DNA of 64,000 nt from Bacteroidia bacterium (GCA_023151275.1 JAKLJI010000017.1:1-64000); one strand, 5' to 3'. Counted from the stretch's first letter, positions 42,790-52,426 are shown. Program-made: numbers and translations. Notes: generated from the sequence alone by a model not told the origin.

Positions 42790-42840
42790 GCCGTTTGCGC
42801 GCAGAGCTGGTTGAAAACCAGCCTGCATGGCGCAAACGGC
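42790..42840. repeat. Long composite hairpin element (REP-like)
   Basis: Outer stem GCCGTTTGCGC / GCGCAAACGGC (11 bp) continues as GCAG / CTGC and then GCTGGTT-GAA-AACCAGC, with only small bulges, so almost all 51 nt are paired. It is G+C-rich in an A+T-rich intergenic region, between the Gre-like gene and dnaB (convergent). No T-run follows. It could be a mobile REP-type palindrome or a structured transcript end. Confidence 0.75.
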
Positions 42841-42955
42841 AAGCCCCAAGAAAACAAAATCACGTTTAAAAGAATGAATATTGAACTAGTTAGAGCCGCC
42901 GTTTAAAGCGAAAGTTATTGGATTTTGAAGTTTTTCGGGATTGACCTAGTTTTCC

Positions 42956-44509
42956 TTAGAAAGGAGCTGGCCCGCCTGCGTCTTCATCTTCCTGGTAATC
43001 GTTCATGCGGGAACTTTTGGTGATAACACCCGGCGAATCGAGCCCTGCACCTGGAGGAAAATCGTTTTGATACTCGTAGGAATCCTCGGTTAGGTCGGTA
43101 AATTTGGTATAATCGTTTAAGAAACGCAGACGAATATTTTCGAGTGCACCGTGACGATTTTTAGCAATCATTACTTCTGCCTGTCCGGACGTGGAAGTAC
43201 CGTCTTCCCATTCCTGAAGCTGGTAGTATTCGGGACGGTAAATGAACATTACCATGTCGGCATCCTGTTCGATGGAACCCGATTCCCTAAGGTCGGAAAG
43301 CATTGGACGGTTTGAATTTGATCTACGTTCGGTTTGACGACTTAACTGAGACAAGGCAATTACCGGCACGTCTAATTCTTTGGCAAGGGCCTTGAGAGAA
43401 CGAGAAATATAGGAAACTTCTTGTTCACGATTTCCATTCTTATTGGAAGCATCATCGCCGCGCATGAGCTGCAAGTAATCGATTAAAATCATGCAGATAT
43501 CATTTTGTTGCTTGAGGCGACGGCATTTAGCACGGAGTTCAAAAACAGATAATGCAGGCGTATCATCAATAAAAATGGGAGCTTCTGACAGTTTAGCAAT
43601 TCGCGTATTGAGCATTTCCCATTCAAAATCGCGCAATTCACCGGTACGCAATTTATGGCCAGAGATTTCTGCCTCGGAAGAAATCATACGGGACACCATT
43701 TGTTTGTTTCCCATTTCGAGGGAGAAGATTGCCACACCACGCGGTTTTTCATCCTTTCCAAGTCCCTCGAAAGATGCATTTCTAGCCACACTCAGTGCGA
43801 ATGCCGTTTTACCCATACCCGGACGAGCAGCGACAATAATGAGGTCGGAGCGCTGAAATCCGGAAGTAATGCGGTCGAGTTTAGTAAAACCAGAAGGAAT
43901 ACCTGTGTACTTACCGGTTTTTAGTTTCATATCTTCAATATCCTTCAGGGTTTGTTTCACCACTGCATTCATGCTCATGTAGGCACGTTTGATGTTTCCC
44001 TGAGAAAGTTCGAAGAGCTTTTTCTCCGCCGAATCGAGCAAATCGAAGGCGTCGGCGGAATCTTCGTAGGCTTCGGTTTGAATTTCACCGGAGATACGAA
44101 TCATTTCGCGTTGCAGGTGTTTTTCTGCAATGATGCGGGCATGGTATTCGATATTTGCAGCCGAGGTAACGCGGTTGGTAAGCATGGTAATTGCATAAGC
44201 GCCACCAACGATTTCGAGTTGACCCTTCTTTTTAAGCTCTGAAGAAACGGTAAGGATATCGATAGGTTCTGCTCTTCCAAACAAATCGGCAATGGCCTGA
44301 AAAATCATGGCGTGAGCTTCTTTGTAAAAGCTTGCTGCGGATAGGATTTCGGCAACCAATGTAATGGCGTGCTTTTCGAGCATTAGCGCACCCAGTACCG
44401 CCTCCTCCAATTCGAGAGCCTGAGGAGGCAATTTTGCACCTTCAGGCAAGCTGAAACTTTTGGTGTAGTTTTTTCTGGTTTTGGAATCGTATTGCTTTCG
44501 TTCTTGCAT
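42956..44509 (-). CDS. dnaB: Replicative DNA helicase DnaB
   Basis: 517 aa. DnaB N-terminal domain (about 30-130, LPPQALELEEAVLGALMLEK), then the RecA-like motor with Walker A ARPGMGKT at 228-235, ISRSLKALAKELDVPVIALS and SDLRESGSIEQDADMVMFIY. The C-terminal tail (DEDAGGPAPF) is acidic. It unwinds the fork as a hexamer. No intein. Near -7 element TATCTTTA upstream. Confidence 0.96.
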   Translation of the reverse strand: MQERKQYDSKTRKNYTKSFSLPEGAKLPPQALELEEAVLGALMLEKHAITLVAEILSAASFYKEAHAMIFQAIADLFGRAEPIDILTVSSELKKKGQLEIVGGAYAITMLTNRVTSAANIEYHARIIAEKHLQREMIRISGEIQTEAYEDSADAFDLLDSAEKKLFELSQGNIKRAYMSMNAVVKQTLKDIEDMKLKTGKYTGIPSGFTKLDRITSGFQRSDLIIVAARPGMGKTAFALSVARNASFEGLGKDEKPRGVAIFSLEMGNKQMVSRMISSEAEISGHKLRTGELRDFEWEMLNTRIAKLSEAPIFIDDTPALSVFELRAKCRRLKQQNDICMILIDYLQLMRGDDASNKNGNREQEVSYISRSLKALAKELDVPVIALSQLSRQTERRSNSNRPMLSDLRESGSIEQDADMVMFIYRPEYYQLQEWEDGTSTSGQAEVMIAKNRHGALENIRLRFLNDYTKFTDLTEDSYEYQNDFPPGAGLDSPGVITKSSRMNDYQEDEDAGGPAPF

Positions 44510-44772
44510 GCTTGGTATCGAAAAAGGGGTCTAAAGATACGATGCGAAGGGCTTAATGGAAGAACGAATAAGGTTATCCCCAATGAATATTTTTTGTGTA
44601 CAGTCTGTGGAAAAAGCGAAACTCTCCCATTAATAAACTCGCATTCAGTACAAAATTACCCACAGCCAAAATTCAGATTGACGGAATCCCTTGAAATGGG
44701 AATTAGAAAATTGGGGAGAATAAAAAAATGAACAGGCTTTGTGAAAAAGTTTGAACGGATGGGCAAAAAGAA
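44510..44772. other. Intergenic, nothing recognised beyond the dnaB promoter region
   Basis: Upstream of dnaB on the minus strand; TATCTTTA (complement 44531-44538) is one base off the -7 consensus. The remainder shows no gene, RNA or repeat I can support. Confidence 0.4.
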
Positions 44773-44798
44773 GGGGAATCGGTAAAGTCCGACTCCCC
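44773..44798 (-). terminator. Rho-independent terminator of the peroxiredoxin gene
   Basis: Minus strand GGGGAGTCGG...CCGATTCCCC hairpin (one mismatch) followed by TTCTTTTT, 26 bp after the stop codon. Confidence 0.85.
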
Positions 44799-44823
44799 TA
44801 TTCAAATCAAATCAAGCTAACGA

Positions 44824-45468
44824 TTAGTGGTTGCTGAGGTAGGAAGCAACACCTTCGGCGTCGGCTTTCATACCGTCTTTTCCTTGTTCCCAGTTTGCTG
44901 GGCAAACTTCACCCTTTTCCTCATTGAATTTGAGCGCATCAATCATACGCAGGGCTTCATCGATATTTCTGCCCAATGGCATATCGTTTACCACTTGGTG
45001 ACGCACGATACCCTCTTTATCGATTAGGAACAAACCGCGGTAGGCAACTGCATTTTCGCCAAGATTACCAATCCAAACCAATTCATTTTTCTCGTTGTAA
45101 TCGTAATGGCCGGCCAAAACTCCAAAATTTGAGGCAATGGTTTTATTTACATCGGCTACCAACGGATAGGTAACACCTTGGATACCACCTTGAGCTTTGG
45201 GAGTATTTAACCAAGCCCAATGTGAGAATTTGCTATCAATTGAGCAACCTACCACTTGTACACCACGGCTTTCAAAATCGGCGAGTCGCTCTTGGAAAGC
45301 AAGGATTTCGGTTGGGCAAACAAAGGTGAAATCTAAAGGATAGAAAAAGAAAACCACGTGTTTGTGGCCAATGAATTGAGATAAGGAATAGTTTTCTTCA
45401 AATTCGCCACCATTCACTACAGCATCTGCTGAGAAATCAGGCGCTTTTTTTCCAACTAACATTGTCAT
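44824..45468 (-). CDS. Typical 2-Cys peroxiredoxin (AhpC/Prx1 type)
   Basis: 214 aa. Peroxidatic Cys 51 in TFVCPTEI with the upstream Pro and downstream Thr, and resolving Cys 189 in GEVCPANW with an extended C-terminal tail (KADAEGVASYLSNH). It reduces hydrogen peroxide and organic peroxides using thioredoxin-type donors. The promoter region has TTTG and TATCTTCG, close to consensus. The helical tail after the resolving Cys is that of sensitive Prx enzymes. Confidence 0.94.
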   Translation of the reverse strand: MTMLVGKKAPDFSADAVVNGGEFEENYSLSQFIGHKHVVFFFYPLDFTFVCPTEILAFQERLADFESRGVQVVGCSIDSKFSHWAWLNTPKAQGGIQGVTYPLVADVNKTIASNFGVLAGHYDYNEKNELVWIGNLGENAVAYRGLFLIDKEGIVRHQVVNDMPLGRNIDEALRMIDALKFNEEKGEVCPANWEQGKDGMKADAEGVASYLSNH

Positions 45469-45542
45469 AATTTTCTGTATTTAGGTGGTGCGAAGATAGA
45501 CATTCCCCTAAATCTCAAACCTACCAAATTGCTCGGTTGTAT

Positions 45543-46412
45543 CTAATTTCTCCCCATGTTATTCACCAAAATTGAAAGGAGGGAGATCCCTTTGGGAAGA
45601 ATCTTATCAAAAAGAAAAGCAATTCCGGCCGCCAGCGCAAAACTCCACTCTGAAACCAAGCGATATATCATGTGCCTGAAATACCCCTTTGCAATAAAAT
45701 AATGGGCTATCAAAATGGGCAAAAATGCCAACAGGAAGGCCAAATGAAGGCCATTCACCGGCAGAAACGCACTTAGGCCAAGCAATCCAAAAAAGGGAAG
45801 AGACTTAAAGGCTTTTGACTGAGAACTTTGGAAGAAATTTGTAATACCCAGTATGTTATCCTGGTTCAACTCACGAAATCCAACTGCCAAAACAGCGTAA
45901 AACACGACTACCACAAAGACCAGAAAATCAGGCAATACAGAGCCAAATCCATTTGAAACTACGATTGGAAAGAAAATGGTTGAAACATACAAAGTGGAAA
46001 TCAGGAACTCTTTTTTCAACCAAGAAAACCGATGCAAAACACGATGAAAGAATAGATAAATGCCCATAAAAACCGAAAGAACAATTCCATAAATCCATTC
46101 CTGGAACGACAAGAAGATAAAGGCTAAAGGAATTGAAATTCCAATCAAAACAATCGAAAGCAGTCCCATAATCAGAAAATGCTTACCAAAAAATGCGGCC
46201 CTAGTATCTTGGTAATTGGGATGTAGTTTCCAATCTAGCAAGTGATCTAACCAATAAACAGTTAAGGTACCTGTAAAAGTAAGAAAGAGGTAAACACCTT
46301 GAAATGAATGGTTGTACGTTACTTGTAGCACCATTGACCAAAGCACTACCCCAATGGCAATATCAATACTCGTGGTATTTAGAAGGAATAAATATTTTAA
46401 TATTGCTTTCAA
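45543..46412 (-). CDS. UbiA-like polytopic membrane protein
   Basis: 289 aa with eight or nine hydrophobic helices. YWLDHLLDWKLHPNYQDTRA in the first loop is an acidic cluster where UbiA prenyltransferases carry NDxxDxxxD, but the canonical motif is not complete. It starts at TTG (complement 46410-46412); no ATG lies upstream in frame. The start is only 7 bp from the start of the divergent gene, which is unusually tight. Function unassigned. Confidence 0.6.
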   Translation of the reverse strand: MKAILKYLFLLNTTSIDIAIGVVLWSMVLQVTYNHSFQGVYLFLTFTGTLTVYWLDHLLDWKLHPNYQDTRAAFFGKHFLIMGLLSIVLIGISIPLAFIFLSFQEWIYGIVLSVFMGIYLFFHRVLHRFSWLKKEFLISTLYVSTIFFPIVVSNGFGSVLPDFLVFVVVVFYAVLAVGFRELNQDNILGITNFFQSSQSKAFKSLPFFGLLGLSAFLPVNGLHLAFLLAFLPILIAHYFIAKGYFRHMIYRLVSEWSFALAAGIAFLFDKILPKGISLLSILVNNMGRN

Positions 46413-46419
46413 GTTAGGT

Positions 46420-46944
46420 ATGAAAAAGAATTGGACTCGGACCTTGGTTTTATTAAGCCTATTGGTTCTTCAGATTTTAGAGGTAAAAGCACAGGATGAA
46501 TTTGAACGTCCGGACCTAAGGTCCAACAACTGGTATGTGGAACTTGGGGGAACGGCCTTGTTTTACTCTGTAAATTACGAGAAATTTTTGTTTCGTACAA
46601 AGCAGGAACAACTGATTTGGAGTGCACGTATTGGATTTGGATTCAATCCCATTGAATACAGGTTCATGAACGCCTTGTCATTGGACAAAAACACCTTTAT
46701 GGTACCATTTAGTTCGAGTATTCTTATTGGGCCAGGAAAAGATAAGCTTGAATTGGGCGCTGGGTTTTCTATGTTAACCAAGGATTTAAGTGAACGAGAG
46801 ATTGCCCCATCCTTAATTGCAGGAATAAGGGTGATTGAGGTCAATCATGTTACCTTTCGGGTGAACTATATTCCCGTTTTCAGAAACGAGCAATTTCTGC
46901 ATTGGATAGGAGTAAGTTTGGGATTAAATTACGGAAAGAAATAA
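46420..46944 (+). CDS. Secreted protein, probable outer-membrane barrel
   Basis: 174 aa from ATG 46420, chosen because it starts a clear signal peptide (KKNWTRTLVLLSLLVLQILEVKA). The mature part has beta-barrel-like alternation (WYVELGGTALFYSVNYEKFL, LIWSARIGFGFNP) and ends in an aromatic/charged strand (GVSLGLNYGKK). The following gene starts 2 bp after its stop. Function unknown. Confidence 0.65.
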   Translation: MKKNWTRTLVLLSLLVLQILEVKAQDEFERPDLRSNNWYVELGGTALFYSVNYEKFLFRTKQEQLIWSARIGFGFNPIEYRFMNALSLDKNTFMVPFSSSILIGPGKDKLELGAGFSMLTKDLSEREIAPSLIAGIRVIEVNHVTFRVNYIPVFRNEQFLHWIGVSLGLNYGKK

Positions 46945-46946
46945 GT

Positions 46947-48257
46947 ATGCAAATTAGGCAACTACTAGCACTTGCGGTGCTTTTGATACTTTGTCGGCAA
47001 GCAGCAGGACAAGAAAAACCGGCATCCAATTCCTTTCGGGTTGAATTGAATGATTACGCAAAAGACGAGCGCTTTAACAAATTTCAGATAACGTTGGCCT
47101 TGTTTATGTGCAAGAACGACACCATTCTGAGCATGGACTTTGAAGACCTAAGGCCTGAGCTTTCGATTCCAATTAAAAAGCCGACCGGATATATGCATTA
47201 TGCCTATGGGCATATTTTCTTCACAGGTTCCACTAACCCCAAGAATCCGGGATATGTGAGTGTTTTGGTTGGAAACCCATTTAATCGAAACCCGCATTTG
47301 TATGTGGACCAGAACCAAAACTTTGATTTTACTGACGAGGAAAAGTTAGTTCTCCCCTATTTTGATGAAGCACCTGTTGAATTTGAATTGAGCAATTCAT
47401 CAAATCCGCAAGGAAAAATCAAAATCAGCCTGTTGCGCAATAAATTATTTGGTAAGGCTGATTTTAAACAATACATGGATGAATACTATGCCTACACGTA
47501 TCCAAACCGAAAGTTCCCTGGCATTGAATATACGTACAGAGAACAACGTTACCTCACCCGTGCAGGTACATTCAGGTCTGAAAAAGATTCGTTCCGCATT
47601 GCCCTGTATGATGCAAATTCAAATGGAATTTACAACGATTCTGACACCGACAAAGTTGTATTTATCAACTACACAGACACTGTGTTTGATGCCACCAACC
47701 CACTCAATTACACAGTTTTAAAATCGTCAAAACCAGGAACCTATTTTGAGAAAAACGGGCTAGTTTATGAAGTAAGTGTTGCAGACCCTGCAGGTAAATT
47801 CCTAGAAATTAAGGAAAGTGATAATCAAACCGGATTGGGAAGAATTGCTATTGGCAAAAGAGTTCCCAATATTCAAATGTATCTAGCTGACGGCAAAAAA
47901 ATCAAAATGCGCAAACTTCGTCGACAAGAGGTGTACTTCTATTTTGCAGACAAAGGCAGCAAGAATTTTGACACTGACACTTTGCTATTGCGGCAGATTG
48001 CCGCCTTGGATACCAACAAACTAAAAGTAGTTTGTGTGTTGTACCTGAAGAAGAGCTATGATTTGAATATTTTTCTGGATCATGCGAAACCGAATTACCT
48101 CCTGGTAAATGGTTCCAAAAGCATCAGTGAAAAGTTGGGAATCAGGAGTTTGCCGCAAAGTTTATACTTGAGAAAAAGACGAAGGGTTAAGCAATACGGG
48201 TTAAAGCCGAATGAGTTTTTACGTTTGTATTTGAGCAAAGAAGAAAGCTCTAAATAA
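46947..48257 (+). CDS. Secreted protein with degenerate thioredoxin-like C-terminus
   Basis: 436 aa from ATG 46947 with a signal peptide (QIRQLLALAVLLILCRQAAG). The central region has a calcium-binding-like VDQNQNFDFTDEE motif and DANSNGIYNDSD, so it may bind metal. The last 130 residues (RVPNIQMYLADGKKIKMRKL, LRQIAALDTNKLKVVCVLYL, LGIRSLPQSLYLRK) follow a TlpA/thioredoxin fold including the cis-proline region, but the CxxC active site is absent. Probably a non-redox periplasmic protein. Paired with the barrel protein upstream. Confidence 0.62.
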   Translation: MQIRQLLALAVLLILCRQAAGQEKPASNSFRVELNDYAKDERFNKFQITLALFMCKNDTILSMDFEDLRPELSIPIKKPTGYMHYAYGHIFFTGSTNPKNPGYVSVLVGNPFNRNPHLYVDQNQNFDFTDEEKLVLPYFDEAPVEFELSNSSNPQGKIKISLLRNKLFGKADFKQYMDEYYAYTYPNRKFPGIEYTYREQRYLTRAGTFRSEKDSFRIALYDANSNGIYNDSDTDKVVFINYTDTVFDATNPLNYTVLKSSKPGTYFEKNGLVYEVSVADPAGKFLEIKESDNQTGLGRIAIGKRVPNIQMYLADGKKIKMRKLRRQEVYFYFADKGSKNFDTDTLLLRQIAALDTNKLKVVCVLYLKKSYDLNIFLDHAKPNYLLVNGSKSISEKLGIRSLPQSLYLRKRRRVKQYGLKPNEFLRLYLSKEESSK

Positions 48258-48316
48258 ACCAAATCCCAAGAACCCGAATTGGCTTATGGCTTTCCATTCA
48301 TTCCGAAATGGATTAA

Positions 48317-48961
48317 TTAATATTCATAATAAACCATGGCCTGTTTAGAAACCGGACTAAAAGAAATCATAGTTTCGCTATTCTTACGCTTAACATAGGT
48401 AAAGGTTTTGTAGGCACTATCGGCAATAAGGGTTTCAAAATTGGGATGAACCTTGTAATCTTCAATTAAATTGGCCGTTTGATCAAGAATCGCGGTACTC
48501 AGATTCTCAGGATTTAGGAGACCTTCCACATACTTTTTAATAAACCTTTCCTTTTGCAAATCGGTCCCGTAATGCCCACCGCCGTCAAATCCGATTGCAA
48601 GGGCATCGAGAAGCGGAAAAGAATCCTGGAAAATGACATGTTTACCGTTTTGAGAAACCACTAAGTGAATCATGGCATTATAATATTCATCCCCAACAAT
48701 TTTTACCTGGAATTTATCGGGACGCGACTCTAGAGAAAAAGGCAAAAAGGCAACGGTATCCACCCAAACCTTTGAAAGGATTGGTTTTGCCACAAATTTC
48801 TCGAACCGTTGAATCTCGTATGATTTTGCAAGTGCAGCTGAATCCATAGTTGGCGCTTTTTGGGGTTGAGGGATTAATCCAAAAGCAGAACCTCCGGACT
48901 CACCGCTACAAGAAGCCAAGAGAAAAACAAGGACTATTGGGGCAAAAAGGCGTATAGGCAT
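48317..48961 (-). CDS. Lipoprotein of unknown function
   Basis: 214 aa with a lipoprotein signal (IRLFAPIVLVFLLASC, Cys 18). The mature part has a DUF3298-like layout (VWVDTVAFLPFSL, then YYNAMIHLVVSQNGKHVIFQ, GGGHYGTDLQKERF) but I cannot confirm the family. Monocistronic, convergent with the preceding gene. Confidence 0.6.
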   Translation of the reverse strand: MPIRLFAPIVLVFLLASCSGESGGSAFGLIPQPQKAPTMDSAALAKSYEIQRFEKFVAKPILSKVWVDTVAFLPFSLESRPDKFQVKIVGDEYYNAMIHLVVSQNGKHVIFQDSFPLLDALAIGFDGGGHYGTDLQKERFIKKYVEGLLNPENLSTAILDQTANLIEDYKVHPNFETLIADSAYKTFTYVKRKNSETMISFSPVSKQAMVYYEY

Positions 48962-49097
48962 ACTATTAACTTATTTAACTGGATAATAGCACAAATAAGC
49001 AAAATGAAAACCAAAAAAGAAACTTTTTCGTCTTTTTTTATGAAAAAAAGAGAGAAAATAACACAAAATTACAAATCAAACCCCCATTTGAAGGCCT

Positions 49098-49412
49098 TTA
49101 ACCACCACTAATAATAGATCGTAAGGCTAGAAACTCACGCTTTGTTTTTTCATCGGAGGAGGATTTAAGGAATTGCAAACCTTTATCCAGAAAGGCTATT
49201 GCCTCTTCTTCTTCTCCAGCTTGATCGGCGAGAAGAGCGAGTTGATAGTGAGAAGGAATATGTGAAGGTTCGATTTCGAGGCATTTTAGGAGCAAGGATT
49301 TCGCTTGCTGAGGGCTCTCCTTAAATTCTTCCATGGCGAGGGCGTACCATAAGAATACATCTTTGGGCGACTCTTCAAGGAATTTCATCAATTTTTGTTT
49401 TCTATTTTCCAT
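49098..49412 (-). CDS. Small TPR protein
   Basis: 104 aa from ATG 49412 (MENRKQKLMKFLEE); an upstream in-frame ATG at 49466 is less likely. Two or three tetratricopeptide-like repeats (DVFLWYALAMEEFKESPQQA, then SHYQLALLADQAGEEEEAIA). Soluble, no signal. Probably a protein-interaction module; its gene is 148 bp from divergent etfB. Confidence 0.7.
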   Translation of the reverse strand: MENRKQKLMKFLEESPKDVFLWYALAMEEFKESPQQAKSLLLKCLEIEPSHIPSHYQLALLADQAGEEEEAIAFLDKGLQFLKSSSDEKTKREFLALRSIISGG

Positions 49413-49560
49413 TTTTGATTGTAAAAATTTGACTCCTGTCAACAGTTTTCCCTTAATTCTCCCCAAGGCATAAACAGGATTACACTATTTGCAAAAAAAG
49501 TAATTATTTGCAACGAATTTGGGCTTGAGCAAAGTCCTGATTAATCTTTATTGAAAAGCT

Positions 49561-50298
49561 ATGAAAGTATTAGTTTGCATTAGCAACGTTCCAGACACCA
49601 CCACAAAGGTGACATTCGTGGACAACAACACGAAGTTTAACACACAGGGAGTGCAGTTCATTATCAATCCTTATGATGAGCTAGCCCTGACTAAAGCATT
49701 GGAGCTTACTGAAAAATCGGGAGGAACCGTAACTGTAATTAATGTTGGGTTGGCCGATTCCGAGCCAAGTATTCGGAAAGCCTTAGCAATTGGGGCTCAT
49801 GATGCTGTAAGAATAAACGCAGAGCCAACTGATGCTATGTTCGTTGCTTCGCAAATTGCAGCTTATGCTGCCAATGAAAATTACGACTTGATATTAACAG
49901 GACGCGAAAGCATTGACTACAACGGAGGCATGGTGGGCGGAATTTTGGCCGGTTTACTTGGCATGCCATGTGTGAACGTAATTACCAGCATTGAAATTGA
50001 TGGTGGTGTTGCAACCCTGGAAAGAGATATTGATGGCGGAAAAGAAAAAGTAAGTTGTCCGCTCCCGTTTGTTGCCAGCGCACAGAAAGAACTAACTGAA
50101 CCGCGAATTCCAAACATGCGCGGAATTATGGCAGCAAGAACAAAACCATTAAAAGTTGTTGATGCAATTACTGCCGAAACTGGCAGTATGACCGTATCTT
50201 TTGAATTGCCACCTGCTAAAGGAGCATGTAAAATGATTCCGGTAGAACAAGCTGCCGACCTTATCCGTTTACTTCACGAAGAAGCTAAAGTAATCTAA
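49561..50298 (+). CDS. etfB: Electron transfer flavoprotein subunit beta
   Basis: 245 aa, the standard ETF-beta length. Motifs: KVLVCISNVPDTTTKVTF, NPYDELALTKALEL, and DLILTGRESIDYNGGMVGGI, the adenine-nucleotide-binding region. It pairs with ETF-alpha to carry electrons from acyl-CoA dehydrogenases to the quinone pool. The stop codon abuts the next ATG (TAAATG). Confidence 0.95.
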   Translation: MKVLVCISNVPDTTTKVTFVDNNTKFNTQGVQFIINPYDELALTKALELTEKSGGTVTVINVGLADSEPSIRKALAIGAHDAVRINAEPTDAMFVASQIAAYAANENYDLILTGRESIDYNGGMVGGILAGLLGMPCVNVITSIEIDGGVATLERDIDGGKEKVSCPLPFVASAQKELTEPRIPNMRGIMAARTKPLKVVDAITAETGSMTVSFELPPAKGACKMIPVEQAADLIRLLHEEAKVI

Positions 50299-50838
50299 AT
50301 GCGTTTTACGGTTCTTTTGGGTTTACTTTTTTTGGCCAGTGCCACACAACTAGCGGCACAACAACTGCTTTTGAAGCACAAACAAAGTGGCAAAGAGTAC
50401 CTAATTGGACCGGGAGATAAATTATCCATTCTCTATAAAGGCTATTTGCAACAAACTGAAAAATTGAACTTACCTATTACCTATATTACAGACAGCAGTG
50501 TTTGCTTTGGCAATCCTTATTCAAAAGGCACTTTTGAGGGGAATAGCTATGCCGAAAAACACGGTATGTTGTTTAAGGAGGTTTTGTTTAAGGACATTCA
50601 ATTTTTCAGAAAAATTGGAATTGGCCGCCAATTGTTAAAGAGTACATTAAACGTTTCTGCATCCATAGGAACAATTGTTCTTTTTGCAGAAGTTCTTGAT
50701 GTAAACAACATGTCCATTCTACAGCGCACTGCCATTTCGCTGGGATTTGGATTTGGAACCCGGTTAATCATCAACCAACTATTACCCGAGTACCCAAAAA
50801 ACAAAATGGCAGACTACACCACACAATTAATTTATTAA
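50299..50838 (+). CDS. Unknown membrane/secreted protein between etfB and etfA
   Basis: 179 aa with a signal peptide (RFTVLLGLLFLASATQLAA). The mature part begins QQLLLKHKQSGKEYLIGPGD, followed by a strand-rich segment and a hydrophobic stretch at about 118-155. No known domain. Its start touches the etfB stop and its stop is 2 bp from etfA, so it is certainly in the ETF operon. An unusual insertion; see findings. Confidence 0.7.
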   Translation: MRFTVLLGLLFLASATQLAAQQLLLKHKQSGKEYLIGPGDKLSILYKGYLQQTEKLNLPITYITDSSVCFGNPYSKGTFEGNSYAEKHGMLFKEVLFKDIQFFRKIGIGRQLLKSTLNVSASIGTIVLFAEVLDVNNMSILQRTAISLGFGFGTRLIINQLLPEYPKNKMADYTTQLIY

Positions 50839-50840
50839 CT

Positions 50841-51806
50841 ATGTCAATATTTGTATTTGCAGAAAACAGTGAAGGAATCTTCAAGAAATCAGCCCTTGAA
50901 GCCGTTTCATACGCATCAGAAATTGCTGGTTCTAATTCATGCACTGCCATTTCAATTGGTGAGGTTTCAGACGAGCAATTGAATGCCTTAGCCAATGCCG
51001 GTGCAAGCCAGGTTATTGTTTACAATGAATCAGGTTTGAACCAGTTTAATGCCGAATCTTACGCTAAACTAATTGCAGGCACTGTTCAACAAAACGGAGG
51101 AAGCGTTTTGGTATACTCGAACACTTACTCGGGTAAAGCACTTGCACCAAGGACAGCAGCCTTATTAAAAGCGTCCATTGCAAGTGGAGTTATTTCCTAT
51201 CCGGACACCAGCAACGGATTCCTTGTAAAGCGCAGTGTTTACTCAGGAAAAGCCTTTGCTATGGTGAATCTACCAGGTGCAATTAAAGTTCTTGCCATTA
51301 CACCAAACTCTTTCAATTTAAAGAGCACCGGAGCAACATTGAATAAGGTTTCCGGAACAGCTAGCTACGACTCTTCAGAAGTAAAAACCAAATCCATTGA
51401 AGTTTCAAAAGCCAGCGGAAAAATTGCACTAACCGAAGCTGAATTGGTTGTAAGCGGAGGCCGTGGAATGAAAGGTCCAGAAAACTGGCATTTAATTGAA
51501 GACCTTGCGGATACATTAGGTGCAGCAACAGCTTGTTCAAAACCAGTTTCAGATATTCACTGGAGACCACATAGTGAGCACGTAGGCCAAACAGGTATTA
51601 CCATCAAACCAAACTTATACATTGCGGTGGGCATCTCGGGAGCAATCCAGCACCTTGCCGGTGTGAGTTCTTCTAAGGTAATAGTTGCCATCAACAAAGA
51701 TCCTGAGGCGCCTTTCTTCAAAGCCGCTGATTATGGCATTGTGGGAGATGCATTTGAGGTATTGCCAAAGATAACTGAAGCAGCAAAAGCATTAAAAGCA
51801 AAATAA
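50841..51806 (+). CDS. etfA: Electron transfer flavoprotein subunit alpha
   Basis: 321 aa. N-terminal domain [21 protein letters not shown]-terminal FAD domain with [14 protein letters not shown], the [23 protein letters not shown]-pocket block, [14 protein letters not shown] and [20 protein letters not shown]. All core FAD contacts are present. Partner of EtfB in the same operon, one gene apart. Confidence 0.95.
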   Translation: MSIFVFAENSEGIFKKSALEAVSYASEIAGSNSCTAISIGEVSDEQLNALANAGASQVIVYNESGLNQFNAESYAKLIAGTVQQNGGSVLVYSNTYSGKALAPRTAALLKASIASGVISYPDTSNGFLVKRSVYSGKAFAMVNLPGAIKVLAITPNSFNLKSTGATLNKVSGTASYDSSEVKTKSIEVSKASGKIALTEAELVVSGGRGMKGPENWHLIEDLADTLGAATACSKPVSDIHWRPHSEHVGQTGITIKPNLYIAVGISGAIQHLAGVSSSKVIVAINKDPEAPFFKAADYGIVGDAFEVLPKITEAAKALKAK

Positions 51807-51825
51807 TCAGGTTGATCACAAAACC

Positions 51826-52425
51826 ATGAGCAGAGTCAAATTGAGCATATCGGGGCTAACCACCGGGCAAACCAGTGGTTCGTACACACTTATTCTAAGT
51901 GAAGAGCAAGGCAAGAGAAAACTTCCCATTGTAATTGGAAGTTTTGAAGCGCAAGCCATTGCCATTGAAATTGAAAAGATTGTACCCTTTAGGCCCATGA
52001 CACATGATTTGTTTCTGAACTTTTGCAAAGCGTTTGATATTCATATCCATGAGGCTGTTATTTACAACCTTCATGAAGGCGTATTTCATGCTAAGCTAAT
52101 TTGTGAACAACAAGGTGAAATTCGTGAAATTGATGCCAGAACTTCCGATGCCATTGCATTGGCGGTTCGCTTCAAATGTCCGATTTACACGTATGCAGAA
52201 ATTATGGATCAGGCCGGGGTTATCTTTAATGATGACCCTGAGTCTGAATCTGAAGAGCTGGATTATCCGGAGGAGCCACAAGATAAACCACAAGTATCAA
52301 AAGGGGATGAAATTACCCGAATGACACTTGAACAATTGCACACCCGGCTTGAAGAAGCCATCCGTGTAGAAGATTATGGCAAAGCCGCCCGTTTAAGGGA
52401 CGAAATCCAGAGAAGAAAAAAATAA
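51826..52425 (+). CDS. Bifunctional nuclease (DUF151) with C-terminal UVR motif
   Basis: 199 aa. Residues 1-130 are the DUF151/bifunctional nuclease domain (LPIVIGSFEAQAIAIEIEKI, ARTSDAIALAVRFKCPIY). An acidic linker leads to a UvrB/UvrC-type helical hairpin at about 165-199 (TLEQLHTRLEEAIRVEDYGK). The domain pair is common in Bacteroidota. Follows etfA by 19 bp and precedes the transporter by 1 bp. Confidence 0.88.
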   Translation: MSRVKLSISGLTTGQTSGSYTLILSEEQGKRKLPIVIGSFEAQAIAIEIEKIVPFRPMTHDLFLNFCKAFDIHIHEAVIYNLHEGVFHAKLICEQQGEIREIDARTSDAIALAVRFKCPIYTYAEIMDQAGVIFNDDPESESEELDYPEEPQDKPQVSKGDEITRMTLEQLHTRLEEAIRVEDYGKAARLRDEIQRRKK

Positions 52426-52426
52426 G

